Source: Sporichthya brevicatena (GTDB lineage Bacteria; Actinomycetota; Actinomycetes; Sporichthyales; Sporichthyaceae). From it: a stretch of 38,101 bases of DNA. The notes below the pieces were generated by a model. The model saw only the letters and a program-made list of their open reading frames with translations, searched no databases and was not told where the DNA came from. The stretch lies in assembly GCF_039525035.1 (NCBI RefSeq), contig NZ_BAAAHE010000012.1, positions 10,228-48,328 of the forward strand, written 5' to 3'. Below, one piece after another: positions 15,095-22,754 of this stretch (its first letter is position 1; the number at the start of each line of letters is the position of its first letter). Position numbers and translations under genes: made by a program.

Positions 15095-17002
15095 TCAGGC
15101 GCCGCCGGGCTGGAGCTGGTCGTTGACCGTCAGGCTGTAGGGCACGTAGCCCGAGTGGGCCCCGACCAGGTCGTCGACGCTGACCACGGCGATCACGGTC
15201 TTGAACGGAGCGAACTCCTTCAGGTCCGCCGCGGTCAGGGTCAGGTTGGTCGCGTTCTCGAACGACCGGACCAGGACCCGCTTGCCCTTGGCGTCGATGC
15301 CGACGAGCCGGACCATCCAGTTCTCGACCGGCACGTCGCCGGGGCCCGTCGCCGGGCCGACGAAGGTCAGCGACTTGAGGTCCTTGCCGGCCAGCGGTCC
15401 GTTCGGGCCGAGCAGCTCGACGTAGTCCGCGCCGTTCGGGGCCGCGCCAGGCGCCGCGTAGGCCGCCTTGTAGCGGTAGTTGATCTGCGCCTTGAGCAGC
15501 TTCGAGGTGATCCGCGCCTTGTCGACGCCGGTCAGCTTCACGCCCTTCGCGCTGACGATGTTGTCGAGCAGGTTCATCAGCTGGAAGTCGTGCAGGACGT
15601 CGTAGGCGTCCACGCCCTCGCCGAACTCGTTGAGCAGGTTCTGCAGGCTGACCAGACCGAACTCGGGGTCACGGTGCAGCGCCGAGATCATCTCCGGGCC
15701 GTACCGGTCGTGGAGGAAGATCATGAACGACCAGGCGTTGCCGTAGTCGGCCAGGATGTCGGAGTTGCCGCCCTGGTCCTCCCACAGCGTCAGGGAGTTC
15801 TCCGGACCACCGCAGTAGTTGGGGTTGGCGTTGCCCTTCCCCTTCTTCTCGCCGTAGCCCTGGAAGCAGAAGATGTGCGACTCCGCGCCGATCCGGTCGA
15901 CCGTGATCGACGGGTCCGCGTAGCCGGCGAACATCGGGGCCATGTCCGACAGGCCCTCGTTGATCCAGAGGTCCTCGCTCCGGAACGGCAGGCCGACCGG
16001 CGAGGGGTTCGGGTTCGTGTAGCTGTGCAGCAGGTGCTGGTACTCGTGGATGAAGACGCTCTCGTAGGTCCGCGGGCGCGCCGGCCGCGACTTGCAGATG
16101 TCCTCGTCCGGCTCGTTCTTCGGGTTCGCCCCGGTGCGGTGCTGCCAGTCGAAGGCGTCGATCGTCATCACGTTGCGGTCGGTGATGAGGTTGAAGATCG
16201 GCGCGAAGAACCCGGCGATGTAGGTGCGGTTGTTGACGAAGTCGTAGAAGTTCGGGTCCCGCACGTTGTCGACGAGCGTGACGACCGAGTTGCCGTTGCC
16301 GGTGAAGTCCGGCCCGCCGAGCAGACCGAGCTGGCCGATGCCCTTCGTGCCGTCCCGCGGCGGGGCGGTCGAGAAGTACTTCGACGAGATCGGCAGCTGC
16401 TTGTCCTGGAACTCGTCGGCCAGCGCCTGGGCCTGAGCCGGCGTCACGACCGTCGGGTCGGCCTCGACCGAGCGGCAGTCCCCGGCCGGGAACTGGGTGC
16501 CGGTCGAGATGTCGTCGGTGCCGCTGGCGACCCAGATCTCGATGTTCTCGCGCTTGGCCTGGAGCGTGTACTCCTTCAGGTACAACCCGAACGGCGGAAC
16601 CGAGTTACTGGTCTTGCCGACCATGTCGAGCGCGGGCCACAGCCGCTTCGTGCCGACCTCGGGCGTGTCCGCCGGCAGGACGCCCGGCCGCGCCGCGAGG
16701 CCGCTGCTCGCGTTGCGCTGCGAGAGGAGCTTGGCCGCCTCGTCCGCGCTCACCGTCGCCCTGCCGACCAGGGCGGCGAGCTCGGGCGAGAGGCTGAAGA
16801 CCGCGTCGTGCGGGAAGTGCGCGATGACGCCCGGGTCCAGGGCGTGGGAGGCGGCGGAGAACGGGTCCGCGAGCGCCTGGTCGATCAACGGCACGTCGGC
16901 CTTCGCCGTCGAGCCCGACAGGCCGGCCGCGAGGCCCACCGCCAGGCCCAGCGCGCTCAGCGCGGCGATCGAACGAGCTCCCGGCCTGCGGGTACGAGAC
17001 AT
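15095..17002 (-). CDS. secreted zinc metallopeptidase (HEYQH)
   Basis: Exported protein of 635 residues. The signal peptide has a basic start (MSRTRRPGAR), a hydrophobic core and a likely cut after STAKA (about 35). The zinc site is HEYQH at 319-323 (SVFIHEYQHLLHSY), with a Glu 26 residues later in LWINEGLSDMAP at 349 as third ligand, the gluzincin layout of M6/M30-like peptidases. The C-terminal ~130 residues (from about 500) look like a beta domain (LTFVGPATGPGDVPVENWMV). Cys pairs around 166, 303 and 415-430 suggest disulphides. ATG 17002 has AAGGGG eight bases upstream. The substrate is unknown; degradation of extracellular protein is the simplest role. The family placement is moderately sure, the catalytic site clear. 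Confidence 0.85.
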   Translation of the reverse strand: MSRTRRPGARSIAALSALGLAVGLAAGLSGSTAKADVPLIDQALADPFSAASHALDPGVIAHFPHDAVFSLSPELAALVGRATVSADEAAKLLSQRNASSGLAARPGVLPADTPEVGTKRLWPALDMVGKTSNSVPPFGLYLKEYTLQAKRENIEIWVASGTDDISTGTQFPAGDCRSVEADPTVVTPAQAQALADEFQDKQLPISSKYFSTAPPRDGTKGIGQLGLLGGPDFTGNGNSVVTLVDNVRDPNFYDFVNNRTYIAGFFAPIFNLITDRNVMTIDAFDWQHRTGANPKNEPDEDICKSRPARPRTYESVFIHEYQHLLHSYTNPNPSPVGLPFRSEDLWINEGLSDMAPMFAGYADPSITVDRIGAESHIFCFQGYGEKKGKGNANPNYCGGPENSLTLWEDQGGNSDILADYGNAWSFMIFLHDRYGPEMISALHRDPEFGLVSLQNLLNEFGEGVDAYDVLHDFQLMNLLDNIVSAKGVKLTGVDKARITSKLLKAQINYRYKAAYAAPGAAPNGADYVELLGPNGPLAGKDLKSLTFVGPATGPGDVPVENWMVRLVGIDAKGKRVLVRSFENATNLTLTAADLKEFAPFKTVIAVVSVDDLVGAHSGYVPYSLTVNDQLQPGGA

Positions 17003-17196
17003 CCGGACGACCCCTTCGATCTGACGCACAAAGCCCGGCGCACGCCTGGTGGGCGAAGCGCGCGAGCGGGACTTTTGGCGCAGTGTAAGCATCCGACCTT
17101 GGTACGCCGTGGAGCGTTTTGCCGATTTCGGGACCGCAGCAGGTTTGCCGATCTGCTTCCGCTGGCACAGTGTCGAACAGGGGACGGATACCCGGA

Positions 17197-17224
17197 TTGA
17201 CACCATCCGCCCGCTGATCACCGT
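17197..17224 (+). promoter_or_regulatory. candidate promoter of the small membrane protein gene
   Basis: A consensus -35 TTGACA (17197-17202) is followed after 16 bases by CACCGT (17219-17224), a weak -10. The gene starts at 17258 behind an AGGGGAG ribosome binding site. The wider divergent gap (17003-17257) has two TTTGCCGAT copies 26 bases apart (17118 and 17144) and no other clear signal. Confidence 0.35.
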
Positions 17225-17257
17225 TTTGGCACTCCCGTCCCGGCATCCAGGGGAGCA

Positions 17258-17590
17258 ATGACCGAGCAGATCGAGGCGGCCTACGCGCCCCCGGCCCCCG
17301 TGCGGCCCGCCCCGGTCCACGCCGTCCCCGCCGACCGCGCCGACCGCGAGCACCTCCGCCGCGCCCGGGCCGCCTACGAGGCGAAGCTGTCCCGCCTGCG
17401 GTTCTACTCCTACTGCCTGACGCTGACCTCGTGCGTCCTCGCCCTGATGTCGTTCATGTACCTCGCCCAGGGCGCCGCCGACGGCGACCCCACGTTCACC
17501 TGGCTCGGCGTCGGCTTCGTCGCCGCCACCGTCACCGCCCTGTGGGCCGCCGTCCGCATCACCCACGCCGGCGAGTTCGCCGCGACGTAG
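17258..17590 (+). CDS. small two-helix membrane protein, hypothetical
   Basis: Hypothetical protein of 110 residues. A Pro/Ala-rich N-terminus (APPAPVRPAPVHAVPAD) leads into a charged helix REHLRRARAAYEAKLSRLRF, then two membrane segments: YCLTLTSCVLALMSFMYLAQ (about 53-72) and TWLGVGFVAATVTALWAAV (about 81-99). The short C-terminus is probably cytoplasmic. I recognise no family. ATG 17258 has AGGGGAG just upstream. It is divergent from the metallopeptidase gene and immediately followed by the 52-bp repeat array. Confidence 0.7.
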   Translation: MTEQIEAAYAPPAPVRPAPVHAVPADRADREHLRRARAAYEAKLSRLRFYSYCLTLTSCVLALMSFMYLAQGAADGDPTFTWLGVGFVAATVTALWAAVRITHAGEFAAT

Positions 17591-17620
17591 GGGCTCTCTC
17601 GCCGCCCGGGTGCCGCGTAC

Positions 17621-17800
17621 TCCCGAAAGCGCACTCCAGCACCCCAATCGCCCGATCCACAGTGCTTTCGTCTCCCGAAAGCGCACTCCAGCACCCCAAT
17701 CGCCGGATCCACAGTGCTTTCGTCTCCCGAAAGCGCACTCCAGCACCCCAATCGCCGGATCCACAGTGCTTTCGTCTCCCGAAAGCGCACTCCAGCACCC
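17621..17800. repeat. 52-bp tandem repeat, cluster 1 (four copies)
   Basis: Copies begin at 17621, 17673, 17725 and 17777 with an exact 52-base period; the last is cut short after about 24 bases. Each starts TCCCGAAAGCGCACTCCAGC and ends near ATCCACAGTGCTTTCGTC. The copies are almost identical. Each junction holds the hairpin GCTTTCG-tctcc-CGAAAGC (for example 17664-17682). Because 52 is not a multiple of 3 and the copies are interrupted in no frame-preserving way, this is not coding. Positions 17801-17965, between the clusters, are unrelated GC-rich sequence without a recognisable gene. Confidence 0.9.
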
Positions 17801-17965
17801 TGCGCACCCCGGCGCCGTGTGCTCACCTGCCCCCACTGCGCAGATCAGCACCGGCCGGCGCGCAGCCAGCCGGGCCCATCTGCGCACTCAGCGCACCTCG
17901 GCACTCGCCCCGCCGGAACTCGCCGCGGCCCAGAGCACATCCTCGCCGCGCCGGCACTCCTCTCT

Positions 17966-18248
17966 CCCGAAAGCGCACTCCAACACCCCAATCGCCCGAT
18001 CCACGGTGCCGCGCTCTCCCGAAAGCGCACCCCAGCACCCCGAACGCCCGACCCACAGTGCCGCGCTCTCCCGAAAGCGCACCCCAGCACCCCGAACGCC
18101 CGACCCACAGTGCCGCCCCCTCCCGAAAGCGCACCCCAGCACCCCGAACGCCCGACCCACAGTGCCGCGCTCTCCCGAAAGCGCACTCCAGCACCCCAAT
18201 CGCCCGACCCACGGTGCCGCGCTCTCCCGAAAGCGCACTCCACCACCC
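17966..18248. repeat. 52-bp tandem repeat, cluster 2 (six copies)
   Basis: Copies begin at 17966, 18018, 18070, 18121, 18173 and 18225; the period is 52 except one 51-base step. The three central copies share a variant (GCACCCCAGCACCCCGAACG) while the outer ones resemble cluster 1 in their first half. The 3' half is changed from AGTGCTTTCGTC to AGTGCCGCGCTC or GGTGCCGCGCTC, which removes the junction hairpin of cluster 1. Both clusters end in the same CACCCTGCGCACC flank, which suggests one arose from the other. The array ends about 50 bases before the 3' end of the PD40 gene. Confidence 0.9.
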
Positions 18249-18302
18249 TGCGCACCGCCGCGCCGGGCGCCGCACGCAGCGCGCCTCGGCGCAGGGGGCC
18301 GC

Positions 18303-19319
18303 TCAGCAGACGATCGGGGGCTGACCGAACAGTTCCCGGACCAGCGTGGTCGCGGGGTCCCCGCAGGGGGCCTGGATGCCGGGTCCCGGGGCGGGCGCCG
18401 AGAACGGGTCGGGAGCTCCGGTCGAGCCGGGACCCCACGCCGCCTGGGTGTCGCCGCGGTCGTTGTTCGTGAGCCGGACGGCGGTGAACGGCGGGGTCAG
18501 CGCCATCAGGTAGAGCTCCTCGTCGCCGTCCCGGTCGCTGTCGAAGACGATGCGGGTGCCGTCGGGCGAGAACGCGGGAGCGGCGTCGAAGGCGGCGTCA
18601 GAGGTCAGCTGCCGGGGGTTGCGGCCGTCGACGTCCATCAGCCAGATGTCGGGGCTGCCGCCGATCGTGCTCGTGTACGCGATCGTCCGCCCGTCGGGTG
18701 AGAACGCGGCCTCGGTGTCGAACGCGAGCGTCTTCGTCAGCCGGGTGGCCGGGCCGCCGGCGGCGTCCATGACGTAGACGTCGGCGTTGTCGTTGCGCAG
18801 GCTCGTGAAGGCGATCCGGGTGCCGTCGGGCGAGAACGTCGGCTTGTAGTCCGTGCTCGGGTGGGTCGTCAGCCGCTGCCGGTTCCGGCCGTCGACGTCC
18901 ATCACGTAGATGTCGGAGTTGCCGGCCCGCAGACCGGCGAAGACGATGCGCGTGCCGTCCGGCGAGAACGACGGGTCGATCGAGGGCAGGTCGCCGGGCG
19001 TCAGCCGGGTCAGGCCCGTGCCGTCGACGTTCACCAGCCAGAGATCGTCGGTCCCGGCGCGGTTGCTCGCGAAGACGACCCGGCTCCCGTCCGGCGAGAA
19101 CGCGGGCGAGGCGTCCCGGCCCGGGTCGTGGGCCAGCGGGACCGAGCGCCCCGACGCGACGTCGGCGACGAACAGTTCGGGGTTCCCGTCCCGGTCCGCC
19201 ACGAACGCGATGCGCCCGTCACCGGATCCGGCGGTCGGGACCGCCGCCGCCGGCGCCGCGAGTGCGCCCCCGACGATGCTCAGAACGAGCGCGCCGAGGG
19301 CACCGCGACGGGTTCTCAC
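18303..19319 (-). CDS. secreted TolB-like PD40 beta-propeller protein
   Basis: Exported protein of 338 residues. The signal peptide is MRTRRGALGALVLSIVGGAL with a cut after APAAA (about 26). Six repeats of the PD40 propeller motif follow, each with AFSPDG-x-RIVF and a 'D-x-W/Y-x-M-D-V-D-G' strand (for example FSPDGSRVVFASNRAGTDD, then DLWLVNVDG). This is the TolB C-terminal type of beta-propeller, used for protein or ligand binding. The end has a Pro-rich stretch and two Cys (IQAPCGDP, PPIVC). No enzyme motif is seen. The GTG at 19319 follows TAGCGT by six bases (leaderless). The crotonase gene lies 20 bases upstream on the same strand but this gene has its own promoter box. Confidence 0.85.
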   Translation of the reverse strand: MRTRRGALGALVLSIVGGALAAPAAAVPTAGSGDGRIAFVADRDGNPELFVADVASGRSVPLAHDPGRDASPAFSPDGSRVVFASNRAGTDDLWLVNVDGTGLTRLTPGDLPSIDPSFSPDGTRIVFAGLRAGNSDIYVMDVDGRNRQRLTTHPSTDYKPTFSPDGTRIAFTSLRNDNADVYVMDAAGGPATRLTKTLAFDTEAAFSPDGRTIAYTSTIGGSPDIWLMDVDGRNPRQLTSDAAFDAAPAFSPDGTRIVFDSDRDGDEELYLMALTPPFTAVRLTNNDRGDTQAAWGPGSTGAPDPFSAPAPGPGIQAPCGDPATTLVRELFGQPPIVC

Positions 19320-19325
19320 CCCTCG

Positions 19326-19331
19326 ACGCTA
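19326..19331 (-). promoter_or_regulatory. -10 box of a leaderless promoter
   Basis: On the minus strand TAGCGT ends six bases before the GTG start at 19319. The box sits in the 20-base gap after the crotonase gene, so the PD40 gene may be transcribed on its own. Confidence 0.45.
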
Positions 19332-19339
19332 GGGACGGA

Positions 19340-20149
19340 TCAGCGTCCCCGCCAGACCGGGGCCCGCCGTTCGGCGGCCGCGGCGGCGCCCTCGGCGGCG
19401 TCCTCGGTGGCCTGAACGACCTTGCGCATGGTCTCCCCGAACCGGATCGCCTCAGTGATCGGCAGGTTCGCGCCGCGGACGGCCATCTCCTTCGTCGCGC
19501 GGACGGCGAGCGGGGCGGCGCGGCAGAGGCGGTCGGCGAGGGCCCGGGCCTCGGTCATCAGCTCCTCGTGCGGGACGACCCGGCCGGCGAGGCCGACCTG
19601 GAGCGCACGCTCGGCGTCGATCCGCTCCCCCGTCAGCAGCAGCTCCATCGCGTCGTGCCAGCGCATCCGCTGCGGCAGGCGCAGCGCGCCGACGATCGTC
19701 GGGATGCCGACGGTCACCTCCGGATAGCCGAAGGTCGCGCGGTCGGAGGCGAGGACGAAGTCGCACCAGGTCACGAGCGTCAGGCCGTAGCCGAGGCAGT
19801 GTCCGTTCACCGCGGCGATGACGGGCTTGAAGATCTCCCAGCCGCTCTCGAAGGAGTTGACCGTCGGCTTCTCCCAGAAGGTGCCGGGGAAGTCGCCCGC
19901 CGGGTTGCCGGTCTCCGAGCGCAGGTCCGCGCCCGCGCAGAACGCCCGGCCGGTGCCGGTGACGATCGCGACCCAGGCGTCCTCGTCGTCCCGGAACCGC
20001 GCGAAGGCGGCGTTGATCTGCGTGCGCATGGCGCCGTCGATTGCGTTCAGCCGCTCGGGACGGTCGTAGGTGATCGTCGCGACGTGGCCGTCGAGCGCGT
20101 AGCGCACGTACTGCCGGGGGGTCCCGGTCTCCTGTTCCGCAGCGTCCAC
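19340..20149 (-). CDS. enoyl-CoA hydratase/isomerase family protein
   Basis: Crotonase-fold protein of 269 residues acting on an acyl-CoA. The oxyanion-hole loops are GTGRAFCAGADLRS (about residues 65-78) and PVIAAVNGHCLGYGLTL (about 107-123). The crotonase base equivalent to rat Glu164 is kept in FGYPEVTVGIPT. The other Glu (Glu144 in rat, normally in GGGCEL) is replaced: here the segment reads GYGLTLVTWCD, so Thr sits there. Family members with one Glu can be isomerases or other crotonases, so classical hydration is uncertain. The GTG at 20149 is chosen for GAGGGA seven bases upstream; a GTG at 20164 is alternative. It is divergent from the deacetylase-like gene. Confidence 0.85.
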   Translation of the reverse strand: MDAAEQETGTPRQYVRYALDGHVATITYDRPERLNAIDGAMRTQINAAFARFRDDEDAWVAIVTGTGRAFCAGADLRSETGNPAGDFPGTFWEKPTVNSFESGWEIFKPVIAAVNGHCLGYGLTLVTWCDFVLASDRATFGYPEVTVGIPTIVGALRLPQRMRWHDAMELLLTGERIDAERALQVGLAGRVVPHEELMTEARALADRLCRAAPLAVRATKEMAVRGANLPITEAIRFGETMRKVVQATEDAAEGAAAAAERRAPVWRGR

Positions 20150-20217
20150 GTGTGAATCCCTCACCCAAATCCGGCAAACCGCCCGTTTTGCTGACACGGC
20201 GTTCTTACCGTGCCGTC

Positions 20218-21288
20218 ATGCGCAGAATCCGGCAGAAGATGCGGACCGGCGGCCTCGTGGCGTTGGCCTCCTCGTTGCTCGCCGGAGTGGCGATGCTGTC
20301 GCCGACGGCGACGGGATCCACGGCGGCGACCGGAGGGGAGCCGCCGCAATTCATCGTGGTCTCGTTCGACGGCGGCGGCAGCATCCCCGCGTGGCAGCGC
20401 TGGCGCACCCTCGCGTCCCAGGTGGATGCGTCGATGACGTTCTTCCTCACCGGCACCTACCTGGTGCCGGAGCAGAAGGCGTACCTGTACCGGCCCCCGG
20501 GCAAGCGGCAGGGCGCGTCCGAGGTCGGTTTCGCCGCGGCGGAGAACGTCCGCCCCCGCATGGAGCAGATCCGGGCCGCGCGCGCCGAGGGCCACGAGAT
20601 CGGCACCCACTACAACGGCCACTTCTGCGGCAGCACCGGCGTCCAGCGCTGGTCGACCGCGGACTGGCTGAGCGAGATTCGCCAGTTCAACTCGTTCCTC
20701 GACAACTGGCGTGTGAACAACAACGCGACCGACGTCCGGCCGCTCGGCTGGGACTCGGGTGTCATTCAGGGCGGCCGCACCCCGTGCCTGGAGGGCAACC
20801 GGTCCGCGATGTACCCGGCGATGGTCGCGAACGGCTACCGGTACGACACCAGCAACTCGGGCTCGCTGCGCTGGCCGCGGAAGATGGCCAACGGCATGTG
20901 GGACATCCCCCAGCAGTCGCTGCGCATGGCCGGCACCGGCACCTCGGTGCTGTCGATGGACTACAACTTCTTCGAGCGGCAGAGCGGCGCCGTCAACGGC
21001 GCGGCCTCGCGCCGGCCCGCCTGGTACTCCCAGGTGCTCAACACGTACCGCAACGCGTACAAGGCGGTCTACAACGGCAACCGGGCGCCGCTCATCCTCG
21101 GCGCGCACTTCAACACCTGGAACGGCGGCATCTACGCCGACGCCCTGTACGACTTCGTGAAGGAGACCTGCACGAAGCCGAACACGCGGTGCGTCTCGTT
21201 CGTCGAGCTCATCGACTGGATGGAGAGCCAGCCGGCGTCGGTGCTCGCCAAGCTCCAGGCCCGCCCGACGCAGTCGATGGGGTACTGA
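20218..21288 (+). CDS. secreted polysaccharide deacetylase-like protein
   Basis: Exported NodB-fold protein of 356 residues. The signal peptide spans about residues 1-37 ([20 protein letters not shown]). Motif 1 reads [11 protein letters not shown] in place of the usual TFDDGP, so the second Asp, a metal ligand, is Gly. Motif 2 is intact as [10 protein letters not shown] (H-x3-H). The C-terminal [20 protein letters not shown] carries the late His. The family removes acetyl groups from peptidoglycan or chitin-like sugars; with an altered metal site the activity here is unsure. ATG 20218 follows TACCGT by six bases, suggesting leaderless translation. It is divergent from the crotonase gene; bioA follows after 31 bases. 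Confidence 0.8.
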   Translation: MRRIRQKMRTGGLVALASSLLAGVAMLSPTATGSTAATGGEPPQFIVVSFDGGGSIPAWQRWRTLASQVDASMTFFLTGTYLVPEQKAYLYRPPGKRQGASEVGFAAAENVRPRMEQIRAARAEGHEIGTHYNGHFCGSTGVQRWSTADWLSEIRQFNSFLDNWRVNNNATDVRPLGWDSGVIQGGRTPCLEGNRSAMYPAMVANGYRYDTSNSGSLRWPRKMANGMWDIPQQSLRMAGTGTSVLSMDYNFFERQSGAVNGAASRRPAWYSQVLNTYRNAYKAVYNGNRAPLILGAHFNTWNGGIYADALYDFVKETCTKPNTRCVSFVELIDWMESQPASVLAKLQARPTQSMGY

Positions 21289-21319
21289 CCCCGGACGCGG
21301 CAGTGACAGACTCCGCGGG

Positions 21320-22636
21320 GTGACCGACTTCGTCACCCCCGGGGTTCCCGCCGACACGGCCGAGCTGATCGCGCTCGACCGCGCACACGTCTGGCACCCG
21401 TACGCCTCGATGACCGACCCCACCCCGGCGTACCCGGTCGTGGGGGCGTCGGGCGTGCGGCTGCAGTTCGCCGACGGCCGTGAGGTCGTCGACGGCATGT
21501 CCTCCTGGTGGGCCGCGATCCACGGGTACCGGCACCCGGTGCTCGACGCCGCCGCGCGGGACCAGCTCGACCGCATGTCCCACGTCATGTTCGGCGGGCT
21601 CACCCACCCCGGCGCGATCGGGCTCGCCCAGCGGCTGGTCGCCATCACCGGCGAGGGTATGGAGCACGTCTTCTTCTCCGACTCGGGCTCGGTGGGCGTC
21701 GAGGTCGCGATCAAGATGGCGCTGCAGTACTGGCGTGGGCGCGGGGAACCTCGGCAGCGCCTGCTCACCGTCCGCGGCGGGTACCACGGCGACACGTTCG
21801 CGACGATGGCCGTCTGCGACCCCGTCGGCGGCATGCACCACCTGTTCACCGGGGTCCTGCCCGAGCACCTGTTCGCCCCACGCCCGCCGGACGGCTACGA
21901 CGCCCCGCTCGACGAGGCCTGGGTCGCGGCGACGGCGGACCTGCTCGCCCGGCACGCCGGCGAGGTGGCCGCGGTGATCGTCGAACCGACCGTCCAGGGC
22001 GCCGGCGGGATGCGCTTCCACTCCCCCGCGTGCGTGCGCGCGCTCCGTGAGCTGTGCGACGCCCACGGGGTCCTACTGATCCTCGACGAGATCGCCACCG
22101 GCTTCGGCCGGACCGGGGCGTGGTTCGCCCACCTCGCGGCGGACGTCGTGCCGGACATCCTCTGCGTCGGCAAGGCCATGACCGGCGGGTACCTGTCGAT
22201 GGCCGCGACGCTGTGCACCCCCGCCGTCGCCGCGAGCGTGTGCTCGGGCGAGGCGGGCGCGCTCATGCACGGGCCGACCTACATGGCGAATCCGCTCGCC
22301 GCCGCCGTCGCCTGCGCGAACCTCGACCTGCTCGCCACCGGCGCCTGGCGCGAACAGGTCGCCGGGATCGAGGCCGGACTGCGCGCGGGCCTGGCGGCGG
22401 CGGACGGTCTGCCGAAGGTCGCGGACGTCCGCGTGCTCGGCGCGATCGGCGTCATCGAGACCGTCGGACCGGTCGACGTCCGGGCCGTCACCGAGGCCGC
22501 GCTGGCGCACGGTGTGTGGCTGCGGCCGTTCTCGAATCTGATCTACACGATGCCCCCGTACGTGACCGGAGCCGCGGACGTGACGCGCATCGCAGCGGCC
22601 ATGGTCGCGGGTGCACGCGCGAACGCCGGAGTTTGA
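21320..22636 (+). CDS. bioA: adenosylmethionine--8-amino-7-oxononanoate aminotransferase
   Basis: Biotin synthesis enzyme BioA: transfers the amino group of S-adenosylmethionine to KAPA, giving DAPA. 438 residues, usual length. A fold-type I PLP enzyme with Lys285 in [16 protein letters not shown], Asp in [15 protein letters not shown], and BioA-specific substrate-site segments VWHPYASM (near 24-31), [14 protein letters not shown] and [20 protein letters not shown]. The GTG start at 21320 follows CAGACT by seven bases. No bioF, bioD or bioB is seen nearby, so the gene stands apart from the rest of the pathway. It is followed by the korAB operon, from which a 118-base gap with its own palindrome separates it. 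Confidence 0.93.
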   Translation: MTDFVTPGVPADTAELIALDRAHVWHPYASMTDPTPAYPVVGASGVRLQFADGREVVDGMSSWWAAIHGYRHPVLDAAARDQLDRMSHVMFGGLTHPGAIGLAQRLVAITGEGMEHVFFSDSGSVGVEVAIKMALQYWRGRGEPRQRLLTVRGGYHGDTFATMAVCDPVGGMHHLFTGVLPEHLFAPRPPDGYDAPLDEAWVAATADLLARHAGEVAAVIVEPTVQGAGGMRFHSPACVRALRELCDAHGVLLILDEIATGFGRTGAWFAHLAADVVPDILCVGKAMTGGYLSMAATLCTPAVAASVCSGEAGALMHGPTYMANPLAAAVACANLDLLATGAWREQVAGIEAGLRAGLAAADGLPKVADVRVLGAIGVIETVGPVDVRAVTEAALAHGVWLRPFSNLIYTMPPYVTGAADVTRIAAAMVAGARANAGV

Positions 22637-22671
22637 GGCCGGAGTATCCTGCACAGCGCAGCCAGCCCTAC

Positions 22672-22687
22672 CTACAGGCTGTAGATT
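22672..22687 (+). promoter_or_regulatory. palindrome at the likely korA promoter
   Basis: CTACAG (22672-22677) and CTGTAG (22679-22684) are exact inverted repeats around one G. The right arm overlaps TAGATT (22682-22687), a good -10 box about 68 bases upstream of the korA start. A repressor bound here would block the promoter; which protein does so is unknown. Confidence 0.4.
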
Positions 22688-22754
22688 TGATGACGATCAG
22701 GCGGGCAGGCACGACCGCCCGACCCTGCACAGGCCCCCACCATGGAGTCTCAGC

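Noticed and set aside
15029-17200. Long plus-strand frame opposite the metallopeptidase (and similar antisense frames at 445-2238 and 35782-38055)
   Set aside because: These are shadows of high-GC coding sequence. The opposite strand has clear catalytic motifs and signal peptides, the antisense products are Arg/Val/Gly-rich with no family pattern.
17621-18248. CRISPR array
   Set aside because: The whole 52-base unit is repeated; there are no unique spacers and no cas genes nearby.
17431-18701. Long open frames on both strands across the 52-bp repeats
   Set aside because: The 52-base period shifts the frame at each unit, and the same repeat is open in all frames because of GC bias. The translated products are repeats of the same DNA in different frames, with no domain.
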